The position numbers were made by a program, and so were the translations under genes. Shown here piece after piece: positions 1 through 10,999 of a stretch of 64,000 nt of DNA. Source of the stretch: Sorghum bicolor (Eukaryota; Streptophyta; Magnoliopsida; Poales; Poaceae); contig NC_012872.2 in the NCBI RefSeq assembly GCF_000003195.3, positions 22,592,066-22,656,065 of the forward strand, written 5' to 3'. The notes beneath the pieces were generated by a model that was not told where the DNA came from, made no database searches, and saw nothing but the letters and a program-made list of their open reading frames with translations. Within the stretch, counting starts at the first letter, position 1; each line of letters opens with the position of its first letter.

Positions 1-1266
1 GGATACCTGCTTGATTAAGCAGTGGTTGCTTGGGGAAAGAAATAACCAAGTGTGGAATGTAATTGGAGACCAGGCAGGGTCTTATGGTGGGTTGCCCATA
101 GTGCCCCTGCCCGTGTCGATTAAGGACCGATCGTTGACGGCCCTCTTGTCATGTTGAACGCATGCCCCACACTTAGCTGGAAGGATAAGTCGTTCCGACC
201 GCGAAGCCTGAACACTATCCGGGCCGGGAATCGAGCCGCCATGCGTTGTATTGGTGGTGGTTGAGGAGAACGACGAGGGCGCGGCGCGCAACCTTGGTAT
301 ACCTTGGATACCTCGGTCGCCGGAACGGTCCTCGGGTACTGGCGGTGCCTGCCGAACCCGCGAATTGGTCCTGGATAGTGTAATACGGTGATCTGTAGCT
401 CACTTGATCAGTGAGTGTGGTTTGTGTGGGGAATACCTCGCCAGCTGGTTAGAAATCGATTCGAATCGCCATCGCTCCTGGATAGTGAGCACTTGACATG
501 AGCCCTGTCCTCGTAGTAAGGACTATGGAACACTTGGGTTATAATGAAACGGGTTTATGACTGCTGTGATGAGGTACTATCATAGTCTCATACTTGCTTG
601 TAATAGCACAGGAGCAAACTTAGATAATAGATAATGATACTTTCAACTTGAGCAGATTAAAAGAAGAAAAGATTTATGTAGGTTCGGGTAATAAAACCTT
701 GCGATCTTTGCAAAATGGTTGTCAGCTACCCCACTAAATAGCCTTCATGATCCTTGATGAGTCTTTATTTTAAGTTTATGACGGGTAAGTCTAGCTGAGT
801 ACCTTCTCGTACTCAGGGTTCTATTCCCATGTTGTTTTGCAGATGGTCAAATGTACTATGGTTATTGCATCCTCTGTCTGTACCCAGCTATGGGTGATGA
901 CTAGACCAAGGGCGATGGTCACTCCGTCTCTTCTTTTGCTTTTGTGGGAATGACCGAACTATGGCACTGTATTAGACTTATCGTGTGTGTTGTAATTTCA
1001 AACTATGAAACTTCCGCTACTTGAAGAACTTGGTTTGTAATAACTTTAAGCACTCCGATGTATTTTATGAATGTTGTAATTTGGATGTGCTTGTGGATGG
1101 CGACCGCTAAACTTATTACGATCTTGGCTGTATATGTGATGTGTGGTTTGAAATCCTTCGAGATTTCACGGACTACCGGGATTATATGGGCTTAAGCGTG
1201 ATAGTTCGACTATGCGAATGGTCACTATTAGGCTTAATCTCTTATAATTTGGTCGGTTCTGTTACA
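1..1266 (+). mobile_element. 3' end of a Tekay-type LTR (copy A0)
   Basis: This stretch aligns along its length with 13555-14814, the end of the 5' LTR of element A, including the shared GTGTCGATTAAGGAC segment near 115 and the terminal GGTTCTGTTACA at 1255-1266. The rest of the LTR and element lies left of the window. Immediately after ACA the sequence switches to Tat-type RNase H coding sequence, so this copy was inserted into element B. The right-hand target duplication should be GCGGT (1267-1271); its partner is off-window. Confidence 0.85.
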
Positions 1267-2904
1267 GCGGTGAAACTTGGGATCAAACGACTCGATGTCC
1301 GAGGCAACTCTAGGCACATCATCGACCAAGTCATGAAAGAGTTGAGTTGCCATGATCCCAAGATGGATGCGTATTGCAAGACGGTCTGGCGCCTAGAGGA
1401 AAAGTTCGACGGCCTCGAGCTTAATCATGTGTTAAGGAAATACAATGAAGCTACCAATGCACTCGCTAAAATGGCATCCGAACAGGCCACGGTCCCCCCG
1501 GACATATTTGTTAGTGACCTTTACAAGCCTTCCGTCGACTACAAAGACGACGGGGGCTCGAATCTGCCCCCGGTCGACCCGGGGCTCGATCCTGAGCCCA
1601 CTGCGGCTCCTATGCCGGAAGCTATGGACATTGAGTCCGAGCCTCCTGCACTCGACGACTTGTCGGATTGGCATTACCCACTGCTGCAACGCCTCGTCGA
1701 CGGCACTTTGCCCCCAAATCAAGTTGAGGCACGGCGTGTGGCTTGTCACGCCAAGACATTCGTCCTTCTCGACGGAGAGATGTACAAGCATAGCCCCTCG
1801 GGCATTCTCATGCGCTGCATCACCAGTCAAGAAGGAATCAAGCTTCTTGAGGACATACACTCGGGGGCTTGTGGCCACCACGCTGCGCCTCGGATGCTAG
1901 TGGGAAACGCCTTCCGACAAGGCTTCTACTGGCCCACCGCCATGTCTGATGCCACACAGATCGTGCTGACCTATTAGGGATGCCAATTCTATGCTCGACA
2001 GGTTCACCTCCTAGCTCAGGCTCTAGAAACGATCCCCATTACTTGTCCCTTTGCTGTTTAGGGCCTCGACCTCGTCGGGCCTCTACAGAAAGCGCTCGGG
2101 GGCTTCACCCACTTGCTTGTCGTGATCGACAAGTTCTGCAAGTGGATTGAGGTCCGACTCATCACAAGGATCAAGGCTGACCAAGTTGTGCTGTTTTTCC
2201 AGAGACATCATCCATCAATTTAGAGTGCCCAACTCCATAATCACTGATAACAGCACATAATTCACCGGACGGAAGTTCCTGGAGTTCTGCGACAGACACC
2301 ACATACATGTGGACTGGGCGGCAGTGGCTCATCCAAAACCAATGGCCAGGTAGAACGTGCCAACGACATGATTCTCCAAGGTCTGAAGCCTAGGATCTTT
2401 AACCGGTTGAACAAGTTTGGAAAGAGATGGCTCAAAGAGCTACCGACCATGATCTGGAGTATAAGGACTTCCTGAAGCCGAGCCACTGGCTTCACCCCAT
2501 TCTTCATGGTCTATGGGTCCGAGGCTGTCCTCCCCACGGACCTAGAGTATGGGTCTCCAAGGGTACAAGCATAGGACAAAAATAGCAACAAAACGTTCCA
2601 ATAAGACGCGCTGGACCACCTGGATGAAGCTAGGGATGTAGCCCTTCTACATTCCGCCAAGTACCAGCAAGCCCTCTAACGTTGCCATGCTCGACGAGTT
2701 CGAGGCCGAGCCTTTCAAGTCGTCGACTTGGTGCTGAGGCTCAGGCAAAGCAACAAGGGCCATCACAAGTTCACACCTCCTTGGGAAGGACCCTTCGTCA
2801 TCGCCGAGGTCCTCCAACCCGGCACATACAAGCTCGCCAACGAAGCAGGAGAGGTCTTCAAAAATGCATGGAACATAGAGCAGCTACGTCGCTTCTACCC
2901 TTAA
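1267..2904 (+). pseudogene. Element B pol 3' part: second RNase H and integrase (broken)
   Basis: This is the C-terminal part of a Tat-type Ty3/Gypsy polyprotein. 1267-1500 encodes the end of the second (archaeal-type) RNase H, with LDVRG, IIDQVMK and KYNEATNALAKMA motifs colinear with element C at 34210-34420. 1650-2904 encodes integrase: an HHCC-type region (SGACGHH; the later GC pair is damaged by a TAG at 1975), the first catalytic segment GLDLVGPL near 2060, then a C-terminal region ending NIEQLRRFYP and a TAA at 2902-2904. Breaks: TAG at 1975, a TAG where the family has Trp just before GLDLVG, and frameshifts near 2200 and in the 2300-2700 stretch. It is non-functional. The 5' half of B lies beyond copy A0. 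Confidence 0.85.
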
Positions 2905-3368
2905 AATTTTGTAAAGAGATTCATTTGTTCTCTACCATGGAAAAATAATGAAAATTCAAATCATATGATTGTTTCTTTTTAGAGAGTAAGCCTCGGCTCT
3001 GCCCAGCAGAATCTGAGCCTCCCTTGGGGGCTGCACGGGGGGAACCCCGTGTGATAACTTCGAAATTTTTCTTTTTTCCACAAGTTAATGCACACCGACC
3101 CAAGGTCTTCCCTCCATTTCCTAAAAGAATCTAAAAAGCCACAGACTCATCACCCAAATCTATAGAAGGCATGAGCCTGAGGGAAGATCCACGGCCACGT
3201 GCTAAGACACCCTCTACTTGCCCCCTAAGATTGGGAAATGAACCTGTCCGGATTTCTAGATTACTAAGGAAAAGAAAGAAACTCAGGCTCGGGACGCTCT
3301 AGCTAACACAGGTTCTAAGTGGCTCGCCTGACCCCGCGCTGCCGAGGTTGGGTCGGCCCAGGGTATAG
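2905..3368. other. Element B spacer between pol and the LINE insertion
   Basis: This is the untranslated stretch of B between the integrase stop and the 3' end of the antisense gene, interrupted by the LINE; it resumes at 8144-8272. I see no coding signal. The corresponding spacer in element C is 35830-36425. Confidence 0.6.
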
Positions 3369-3381
3369 ATAACAAAAACAC
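3369..3381. repeat. Left LINE target-site duplication
   Basis: ATAACAAAAACAC is repeated exactly at 8131-8143, flanking the LINE. Thirteen base pairs is normal for target-primed reverse transcription. Confidence 0.9.
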
Positions 3382-3449
3382 CTTGTGGGGAGAACTCTGC
3401 TTCAGAAAGTATGTTTAAAACACCTGAGGGATGTAAAAGTTAGAAATCT

Positions 3450-4279
3450 GTGTGTCCAATGGTAGGCGACAAGTTCTACAAGTTGATCTATGATGAGTCC
3501 AATCATTCAAAATGGGAAGAATTCAGAAGAATGGCTCAGTCTGAAGGAATGGGGGAGGAATGTGCAAATTTATTAAGAAGAATGGAATTAGAAGAATCTG
3601 ATGCAGAGGATGAGAACAGCCACAATGAGATGACAGTGGATGATGAAAGTTATTCCCTAGGAGAATGCTTGGGGGATAATAATCTGATGAGAGACGATCA
3701 AGGAAAGGTATGTGAGCAGGAAGATCAAATGCCAGATCAGGAAGCTTTACTAGGTGACAATGATGCAGAGAAAGATATTGGTGAGAGAAAAGCAAAGAAA
3801 AGACAAAAAGTGCAGTGGGGTCCTACTCTCAGGGTGGATAGACCAAGAAGGGTACCAGAAGATGGGATGACTATCATGCAAAAGGCACAAGCTCTGAAGG
3901 AGAAGAAGAATACAATTAAAGGTATGACACAAAAACCTGCTTTGCTTTTGAAAGCAATGAGAATCTGTTAAAAAAAGCAGAAGCTGTTAGGATTTCTTTT
4001 GGAAATGATAAAAGTTGCATTCATGCAAAGTTATCTAAACTTAAGGACAAAGAACTTGATGACAGAATGGAATTTGAGAATAGAAATCCAGAGATTAATC
4101 TCCCTAGTAATCTTGATGTTATGATTGAGAATATTACAGTTTCTTTAAATGGAGATGAACCGGTTCAGATAAACAATAGTAAAAGTGTGTGCATGGATGA
4201 GGAAACTAGTATAGCTTTTAAAAGCAAGGGAAATAATATAGAAAAAATTAGAAATGATAGGAGCCTTCTGGAATATTAG
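3450..4279 (+). pseudogene. LINE ORF1, C-terminal remnant
   Basis: Two overlapping frames make up what remains of the LINE nucleic-acid-binding ORF1: an acidic and then Lys/Arg-rich stretch to 3971, and a second frame from about 3925 to a TAG at 4279. The switch between them near 3925-3965 is a frameshift. No CCHC knuckle or RNA-recognition fold is visible, as expected if the 5' half was lost on insertion. The last 26 bases overlap the start of ORF2 at 4254. Assignment rests on position upstream of a clear LINE ORF2 rather than on a recognised domain. Confidence 0.6.
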
Positions 4280-7200
4280 AGGCCTCAATAAAGAGGGGCG
4301 CCTTCAATGTCTTGCTGATTTCGTTAAGGATAATAGTTTAGATTTTGTGGGCGTGCAGGAGACTAAGAAGGAAAACTTTACTGAATCTTTCCTGTCTTAT
4401 ATTAATAAGGACTTTTTGTGGCATGTGCTTCCTGCAAAAGGTACTGCTGGTGGTATTTTAGTAGGGCTTAATGGTAGGAAGTTTGAGATGTTGGCTTGTA
4501 TGAATGGTGAGTTTTGTTCTTCTGTTATGATTAAAAGCTGTTATGATAAGTTTGTTTGGAGATTAGTAGTAGTCTGTGGTTCTGCTTATGACGAAGGAAA
4601 GTTGGAGTTTATTAACGAATTAGATACTTTCTGTGGTAATTGGGATGGTCCAACTGTGTTTGGAGGAGATTTTAATTTGGTGTCTTGCTGCAAAGAAAAA
4701 AATAATGGCAGAGTAAATGTTAAATGGGTTGACCTGTTTAAAGATTGGAAAAATAAATTTGGATTGATTGAGCTTAAACCTTCAAATAGATCTTATACTT
4801 GGACAAATAATCAAGAGCAGCCAGTGATGGCAGCTTTGGATAAGGTTTTCTGTTCCAGTAACTTTGAACAAAAATTTCCTTTAGCCTATGTCTCTACCAG
4901 AGCGAGGGGGCATAGCGATCATGTTCCCTTGATTCTGAATTTAAATTGTAGTGAAAGGAAAAAACCTAGTATCTTTAGATTTGAGAAATGGTGGTTTGAA
5001 CAACCAGATTTTAAGGAGTTTGTTACTAAAGTGTGGCGGACTGAATGTGCTTACACTGATCCAATTGCTGTCTGGCAATTCAAAATTAGGCTACTGAGGA
5101 AAAAAAGTTAAAGGGTGGTCTTGGAATAGGAATGCTGATATTAGAAAGCTTAAACAACAACTCCTTAAGGAGTTTGAGGTGCTGGATATCAAACAAGAAA
5201 CAGGTGTGCTAAACCAGCAGGAGAGAGAGAGAATGGATAATATTAATAAGGATCTGGAGGCTTTATGGAGAATAGAGGAAACGAAGGTGAGACAGAGGTC
5301 TAGAGAAAGGAGAATTAAAGAGGGCGATAGGAATACAGCGTATTTTCAAGCTGTTGCTAAACAAAAACATAGGAAAAGAGAATTCAGGGGTTAGAAAGCC
5401 CGGATGGGTGGTTAGAGGAGAATGAAGACATGCTTAAGCATGCAGTAGATTTTTACAAAACTTTGTTTGGGCAAGAGGAGAATAATGATGTGAGTTTAGG
5501 GAATGATTTTTGGGAGGAGAGTGAGAAAGTTTCTGCAGAAGAGAACAACATGCTTGAAGCTCCTTTTACAGAGGAGGAAGTAAGGGAGGCTGTCTTTAGC
5601 TCATATGCTGAAGGAGCCCCTGGACCGGACGGTTTTTCTTTTCTCTTCTACCAGGAGTTTTGGGACCTCATTGATTTGATGAATTTAATTAAGAACTTTG
5701 AGGAAGGTGGTCTAAATTTAGAGAGAATTAATTTTGCAATGATTACTTTAATTCCTAAGGAACCTGATGCTAGGAACCTTAAGAAGTTCAGGCCTATTAG
5801 CCTCCTCAACTGTAGTTTCAAAATCTTTGGAAAATTATTGAATAACAGGCTGATCAAAGTAGCGAATAGGTTGATTGCTACAAATCAAACGGCTTTTATC
5901 AAAGGCAGATATATTCTGGAAAGTGTGGTGACTGCTCATGAGATTATTCATGAGGTTCATAGGAAGAAGGAATCAGGAGTAGTGCTAAAATTAGACTATG
6001 AAAAAGCGTATGACCGGGTGAGTTGGAATTTCCTTGAGGAAATGCTATTTTCAAGGGGTTTTGGAGGCAAATGGAGGAGTTGGTTATCCAAGGTAGTGAG
6101 GGGTGGTTCTTTGTGTATTAGGATAAATGATGAGAATAGTATCTTTTTCAAACCAGGTAAGGGGCTTAGAGAGGGAGACCCCCTGTCCCCTTTGTTGTTT
6201 AATTTAGTGGCAGATGTCTTTACTAGGATGCTCATGAGAGCTGCTAGAGTAAATTTAGTTTCAGGTTTGTTGCCTAGGGCAGCAAATGGTGGTATTTTAA
6301 GCCGGCAATATGCTGACGATACACTCTTATTCTTAGAGGATGATCTAGACAAGGCTTCCAATTTGAAATGGCTCTTAGTGTGCTTTGAACAGATATCTGG
6401 GATGAAGATCAATTATGATAAAAGTGATTTACTAGTCTTAGGGATGGAGAATGATAGAGCTAATGAGTTTGCAAGAATCTTTTGTTGTAAGAGAAGTGAT
6501 TTCCCAATTAGATATCTAGGTGTGCCTTTGCATTTTGCAAAATTAAGGAAAGAGGACCTCCAACCAATTATTGATAAAATAGTGAAAAGGATTGCGGGTT
6601 GGAAGGGCAACCTTTTAAGCTATGCCGGTAGACTGATTCTGCTTAAATCCTGTCTAGCTAGCATTCCAATCTATCTGCTCTCTGTGATTAAGTTCCCAAG
6701 ATGGGCTATTAATATGATAAATTCTCATATGGGTCATTTCCTGTGGAATAACACAGAGGATCAGCACAAGTATCATCTGGCAAATTGGCAATTGGTGTCT
6801 CAGAAAAAAGATATGGGCGGTTTGGGAATTCCTGACTTAAGGAGTCTGAAATTTGGCTTTATTAAGCTCTTGGATTTTTAGATACCACTTAAATTCAGAA
6901 TCTATTTGGATCAAAATTATTGATGCTAAGTATAATACTAAGAATCCTAATATCTTTTGCTGTTCTAATGTGGGGGTCTCACCTTTCTGGAAAGGTGTGA
7001 TCTGGGCTATGAAGGCAGCCCTCTTAGGTGTGAGATAGGTGGTTGGGAATGGTTGCAGAGTTAGATTTTGGGAGGACCAGTGGATTGGTAACACCTCCCT
7101 AGCCATCATCTTTTGGCCTCTTTATGTGATTAATGATCAGCAAGGGAAAACAATTAGGGAGGTATGGGATGGTGAAAATCTCCAACTATCCTTTAGAAGA

Positions 7201-7899
7201 AGTGTTTCTGAGAGACTCATGTTGATGTGGGATGAACTCAGAGCTATGATTGAGGGGGTGGTGCTAAATGAGGAAGATGATCACATTCTGTGGAATTATA
7301 GCTCCTCTGGGAAATACTCAGTACAGTCTTTATATGCAATAGTCAATCATAGGGGAGTAAATCCCATCTTTGTGCAGGCTGTTTGGAAGTTAAAGATTCC
7401 TCCTAGAGTTCAATTTTTCCTTTGGTTGCTTTCTAATAATAGGGTTTTGACCAGAGATAATGTTGCTAAAAGGAAAAAGGTGGCTGACCGTAGCTGTTTA
7501 TTTTGTGCTGAAAATGAGTCGGTTACTCGTTTGTTCTTTCATTGTTGTGTTGCCGAAAATGTGTGGGGTTTGATTTCTAGCTGGATTAATAAATCTGTAT
7601 GAACAAATTATGAATCTGTTGCTTCCCTTTGGTTAGCTAATAAAAAGTACTTGGTTACTAATGTGATTACTTCAGCTGTCCTTTGGGTGATTTGGAAATT
7701 ACGAAATAATATGTGTTTTCAGGGAGTCACTTGGAGTGGGATGAAGAAGGTTTTTGCTCCTTTGGGTCGAATGCTGAGAAGCTGGTTCCCGTTGTTAAGT
7801 ATGGAGGAACAGGAGAAGCTGGAACAGGTGGTGCTGTTGGTGGAGAGAGAGGCAAGCTCAATTCCACAGATTGGATGGACTCAGGGCTCATCAGAGTAG
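4254..7899 (+). pseudogene. LINE ORF2: endonuclease, reverse transcriptase, zf-RVT (frameshifted)
   Basis: ORF2 would nick target DNA and copy the LINE RNA in place. It starts at ATG 4254 (MIGAFWNIRGLNK, the usual plant L1 opening). The AP-type endonuclease shows GVQETKKE, GGDFNLV (about 4663) and the terminal SDH (about 4915). The RT runs from about 5430 to 6880, with PGPDGFS, FRPISLLNC, the DYEKAYDRV block and YADD at 6309-6320. A zf-RVT-type C-terminal region follows at 7380-7570 (PRVQFFLWLL, then CLFC and HCC). Breaks: one extra A in the A7 run at 5100-5106, a frame change near 5390, another near 6870 and a TAG at 7036. It cannot make a full protein. Confidence 0.9.
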
Positions 7900-8130
7900 G
7901 GTCCATCAGCTGCTCGGCCTTCGGCGGTCTCAGTGCTTGTGATGGATTCACAATGTAATAGGGCTAGAGCGGTCTTTCTTTTTGGCTTGGTATACTGTAT
8001 TGTGCCTGTAAGGCTCCTTGGGTGCTTGTTTTGGCCAATGGCTCAGCGTCCTACGCTGCTTTGAACTTGGATGCTTGAACTTGTTAGCTTTATGGTAATA
8101 AAGCTGGGGAAACCTTTTATTCAAAAAAAT

Positions 8131-8143
8131 ATAACAAAAACAC
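8131..8143. repeat. Right LINE target-site duplication
   Basis: Second copy of ATAACAAAAACAC, directly after the LINE A-tail. Confidence 0.9.
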
Positions 8144-8272
8144 AAGGAAAAATCCTAAAAAGAGCACTCATATTAAACATTTATACTAAACATCAAGTTC
8201 CATAAAAAACAAGGCCCAACGGCCTTTCATGTTCACAAACAAAAAATAACTAATTACAAGGGCCTCACTGCC
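8144..8272. other. Element B spacer, resumed
   Basis: Continuation of B after the LINE, leading to the stop codon of the antisense gene. Nothing coding is visible. Confidence 0.55.
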
Positions 8273-10999
8273 CTAACTGCCAGGTCGCTGCGCGCCGAGA
8301 GTGGGAAGTTCCACTTCGGTGTCGAAGTTGGTGGCCAAAGCGTCCCCCGGGGCGTCCGTGGCGTCAGCAAGCTTTTGCAGCTCCTCCTGGGCCTCCGCAT
8401 CGTCGTCGGGGAGGACATAGCCCTCACTGACCGCCGGCAAGTCAATGCCGACGTAGTGAGAGCTCACCACCACCAGGGCTTTCTTCACCCCAGCGTGGAG
8501 TGCCTCCCTCAGCTTCTCCCTGGCCCGAGAATACAGAGCCTCAACATGGCTCCGCAGGGACGACCCCAGCGTGCTCGCCACTACCCCGAGCCCCTCACAC
8601 GCCGAGGCGACCATGGCCTCCAGTGCCGAGTGGTCCGCCACCTCAGCGTCAAGGGACTTCTTTAGGGCATCGGCGGCAGAGGCTGCCTCGGCCACCTTCT
8701 TCTCTAGCCCTATCGAAAAACAAGACGAAAGAACAAAAGTTAGGAAAATCGGCCCGCATGTCAAAAAAGCAAAGGTAGAAACACAACTCTTACCTTCAGC
8801 CCGCTTCCGGTTCTCCTCCGAGCGCCGATGCCCCAGGGCCACCTCGCCCTGAGCCCTAGAAAGGTCGGCCTGGGCTTGGTTAAGGGCAAGGTCCTTCTCG
8901 GCGAGCAAAGCCTCTACCCGAGCGACCTCGCCCTTGTACCTCTCGGTGGCGGCGCTCTGCTCTTGGGATTCCAGGGCAAGGTCGCTGACCCTTTTCTCCA
9001 AGGGAGCAACCTTCTCCCGGGCTTCCCGAGCCTCGGTCGCGAGATCCGAGCACTTCTGCCAAAGCCCGGCAGAGATCTCGCACTCTTTCGCGAGCTCCCC
9101 CTCGGCCGCCTCCCGGGAAGCCTTCTCATTTCGCAGGCCGCCCAGACATCCCGCACCACACGGAGGAACACCGATTTCTCCAAGGAAGCGTCTTGGAGCG
9201 CCTGCAAGATCGGATGTTACGTGAGGAATCAATTTAAAAACACAAACGAAGGGCACTTCACTGAAGAGAGAGAAACCTTACCTAGGCAAACTTGAACATA
9301 TCCCAGCTCACTAGCTCGGACGCCCGGTTGATCGCGTCGACACTGGCACACCCACACTCCTCAAGGCCCCGCTAGAGGTAGGCCTCTGACGGGTCATCCA
9401 ACACGAACCTGGCCCTCACCTCCGGGTTGTTAGGATTGGGCCAGATCATGGGATTCTGGCCCCAGGCCATGCTCCCTCCTCCCTCCCTTGCGGGGGCCTC
9501 GGGTTAGGCCGGGCCCTTCCCGTGGGACCTTTCGGTAGGCACCGCGCTGAGTGCCACCTAGATACGGCCCCTCTCGATCTACCCAGGCCAACCCTAACCC
9601 CCCAGATCGGCATCCCCTGAAGGGGGAATGGCCCCGATAGCCAGGACTGTCTCCTCCGGCTCTTGGGGCCTCGGCGTCTCCGCCTCCTTCACCAGGGGAT
9701 CCTGTGTTTTCTACCTCGTCTCCTGCCTCCCTTCCTCGTGGGGGCACTCGCCCTCTTCGTGGTTCAAAGGGGGAGGTGACCTGGGTCTTGCTGACCCGGG
9801 GGTCGACTACACCCCCCTCTTCACGGCCTTCAGGGGTGCGAGCCCCACTGAAGCCACCTTGTGCTTCTGGCTGATGGAGAAATGACACAAATTAGAAGAA
9901 AGAGGAAAACAAAAAACTAAAGCAAAACCAAACAGTAGTGTTTACCTTGCCCGAGGGGCAGCACTCTTTTGGGAGCTCGGAGCTCCCTGGGCACCTCCCA
10001 AAGTTCCGGGGGTTGTCGGGCGAACTCCCGTCTTCCCTGTAGAGGGAGTAGGGGCTCCAATGGTCGTCCTGGCCCCGGCGCCTCTGCCGAGCCCTCCACC
10101 TCTGCCCCTGCCGTTGCGCGGGGCTCAATTGGGCCTTCTGGCACCATCGGCTCCTAGGGCATCTCGAATCCGCCATCCGACGCCCTTTCCCCCTCCAAGG
10201 GACCCTGGGGGACTAAGCCCCCTTGCGGGGCCCTGTCCTCCTTGTCGTCAACAATAATGAAGGGGGCGACTCTCGCGCCGCCTCGAACCTGAGACACCTC
10301 AAGAGCCTCCGACCCCTCAGGGGCCTCCGACCCCCTGGGGCCCTCGACCCCTCAGGGACCTCCGACCCCCTGTGGCCCTCGACCCCCCTAGGCCCTCCGT
10401 CGCCCCGCCAGCTGGGAGGATCCCTTCGTCCTCATCTTCCTCATCGGCCAGCTTGTTGAGCCAATGCGGCTCTTCTCCACCTTCTATCTCCGAGACTGAA
10501 GTCTCGGGAGATTCGAGCATAGGAAGCCCCGCCTTCTCGGCCTCACGGCGATTCTTGTCAGCGGTCTCACGGCGCTTAGCCTTTCTCGCCTTCTTCACCT
10601 TCTTCTCCTCCTTGGTCCGTTTCTGCTCTTCATTCCAGGCCTGGTTTTTGGCCCGGAGCTCCCGGTCCTCCGAGACTGGGGGCAAGGAGTCCTTGACGAC
10701 CCCCATCCCCTGCAAACGAATGGCAATCAAGACAAAAGCGAGGAAAGAAGGAAACCAGGGCAAGATCGGAGATAAAGGCGGCATCTTACTAGCGAAATGT
10801 AACCTCTGTCGGGGCGCATTGGCGCCACCCGAGAATCCGTCAGATCTGAGGATATAGTCCTCGAGACCTGGGTGCTTATCTCCGTCGCGGACACTGGTGC
10901 CTCCAGCATCCGCGTCCCGACCCAGGGGGTCTCCTGGGTCATCTCCAACATGAACACGTTCCGCTACGCCAGTGGTAGAAGGCTCCGCTTGTGGAAAGC
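8273..10999 (-). pseudogene. Element B antisense gene, C-terminal and middle part
   Basis: This is the reverse-strand extra gene that many Tat-type elements carry between pol and the 3' LTR. Reading down from 10999, it has a charged Lys/Glu-rich block (10370-10690, KKARKAKRRETADKNR), a Pro/Gly-rich linker, a short conserved block near 9300-9470 (QNPMIWPNPNNPEVRARFVL), a heptad-rich coiled coil (about 8790-9190) and a C-terminal segment (8273-8709). The C-terminal segment is homologous to element C at 36426-36700 (LREALHAGVKKALVVV against VRDALHTRVKRAMAVV). Frame changes at 8710-8790, 9190-9300 and 9890-9920 look partly like introns. Element A separates it from its N terminus at 23455-24139. 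Function is unknown. Confidence 0.75.

Larger units (their letters stand above)
3382..8130 (+). mobile_element. L1-type LINE, 5'-truncated, inserted in element B
   Basis: A 4.75-kb non-LTR retrotransposon flanked by the perfect 13-bp duplication ATAACAAAAACAC. It carries the end of ORF1, an overlapping ORF2 with endonuclease, RT and a C-terminal zinc-binding region, an AATAAA signal at 8097-8102 and a short terminal A tract (AAAAAAAT) ending at 8130. The N-terminal RNA-binding and CCHC part of ORF1 is absent, so I infer 5' truncation on insertion. Base composition is AT-rich compared with the GC-rich Tat DNA around it. Confidence 0.93.

Noticed and set aside
8375..10857. Plus-strand open frames across the element B antisense gene
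   Set aside because: They are shadows of the GC-rich reverse-strand coding sequence, whose coiled-coil and conserved blocks match element C.
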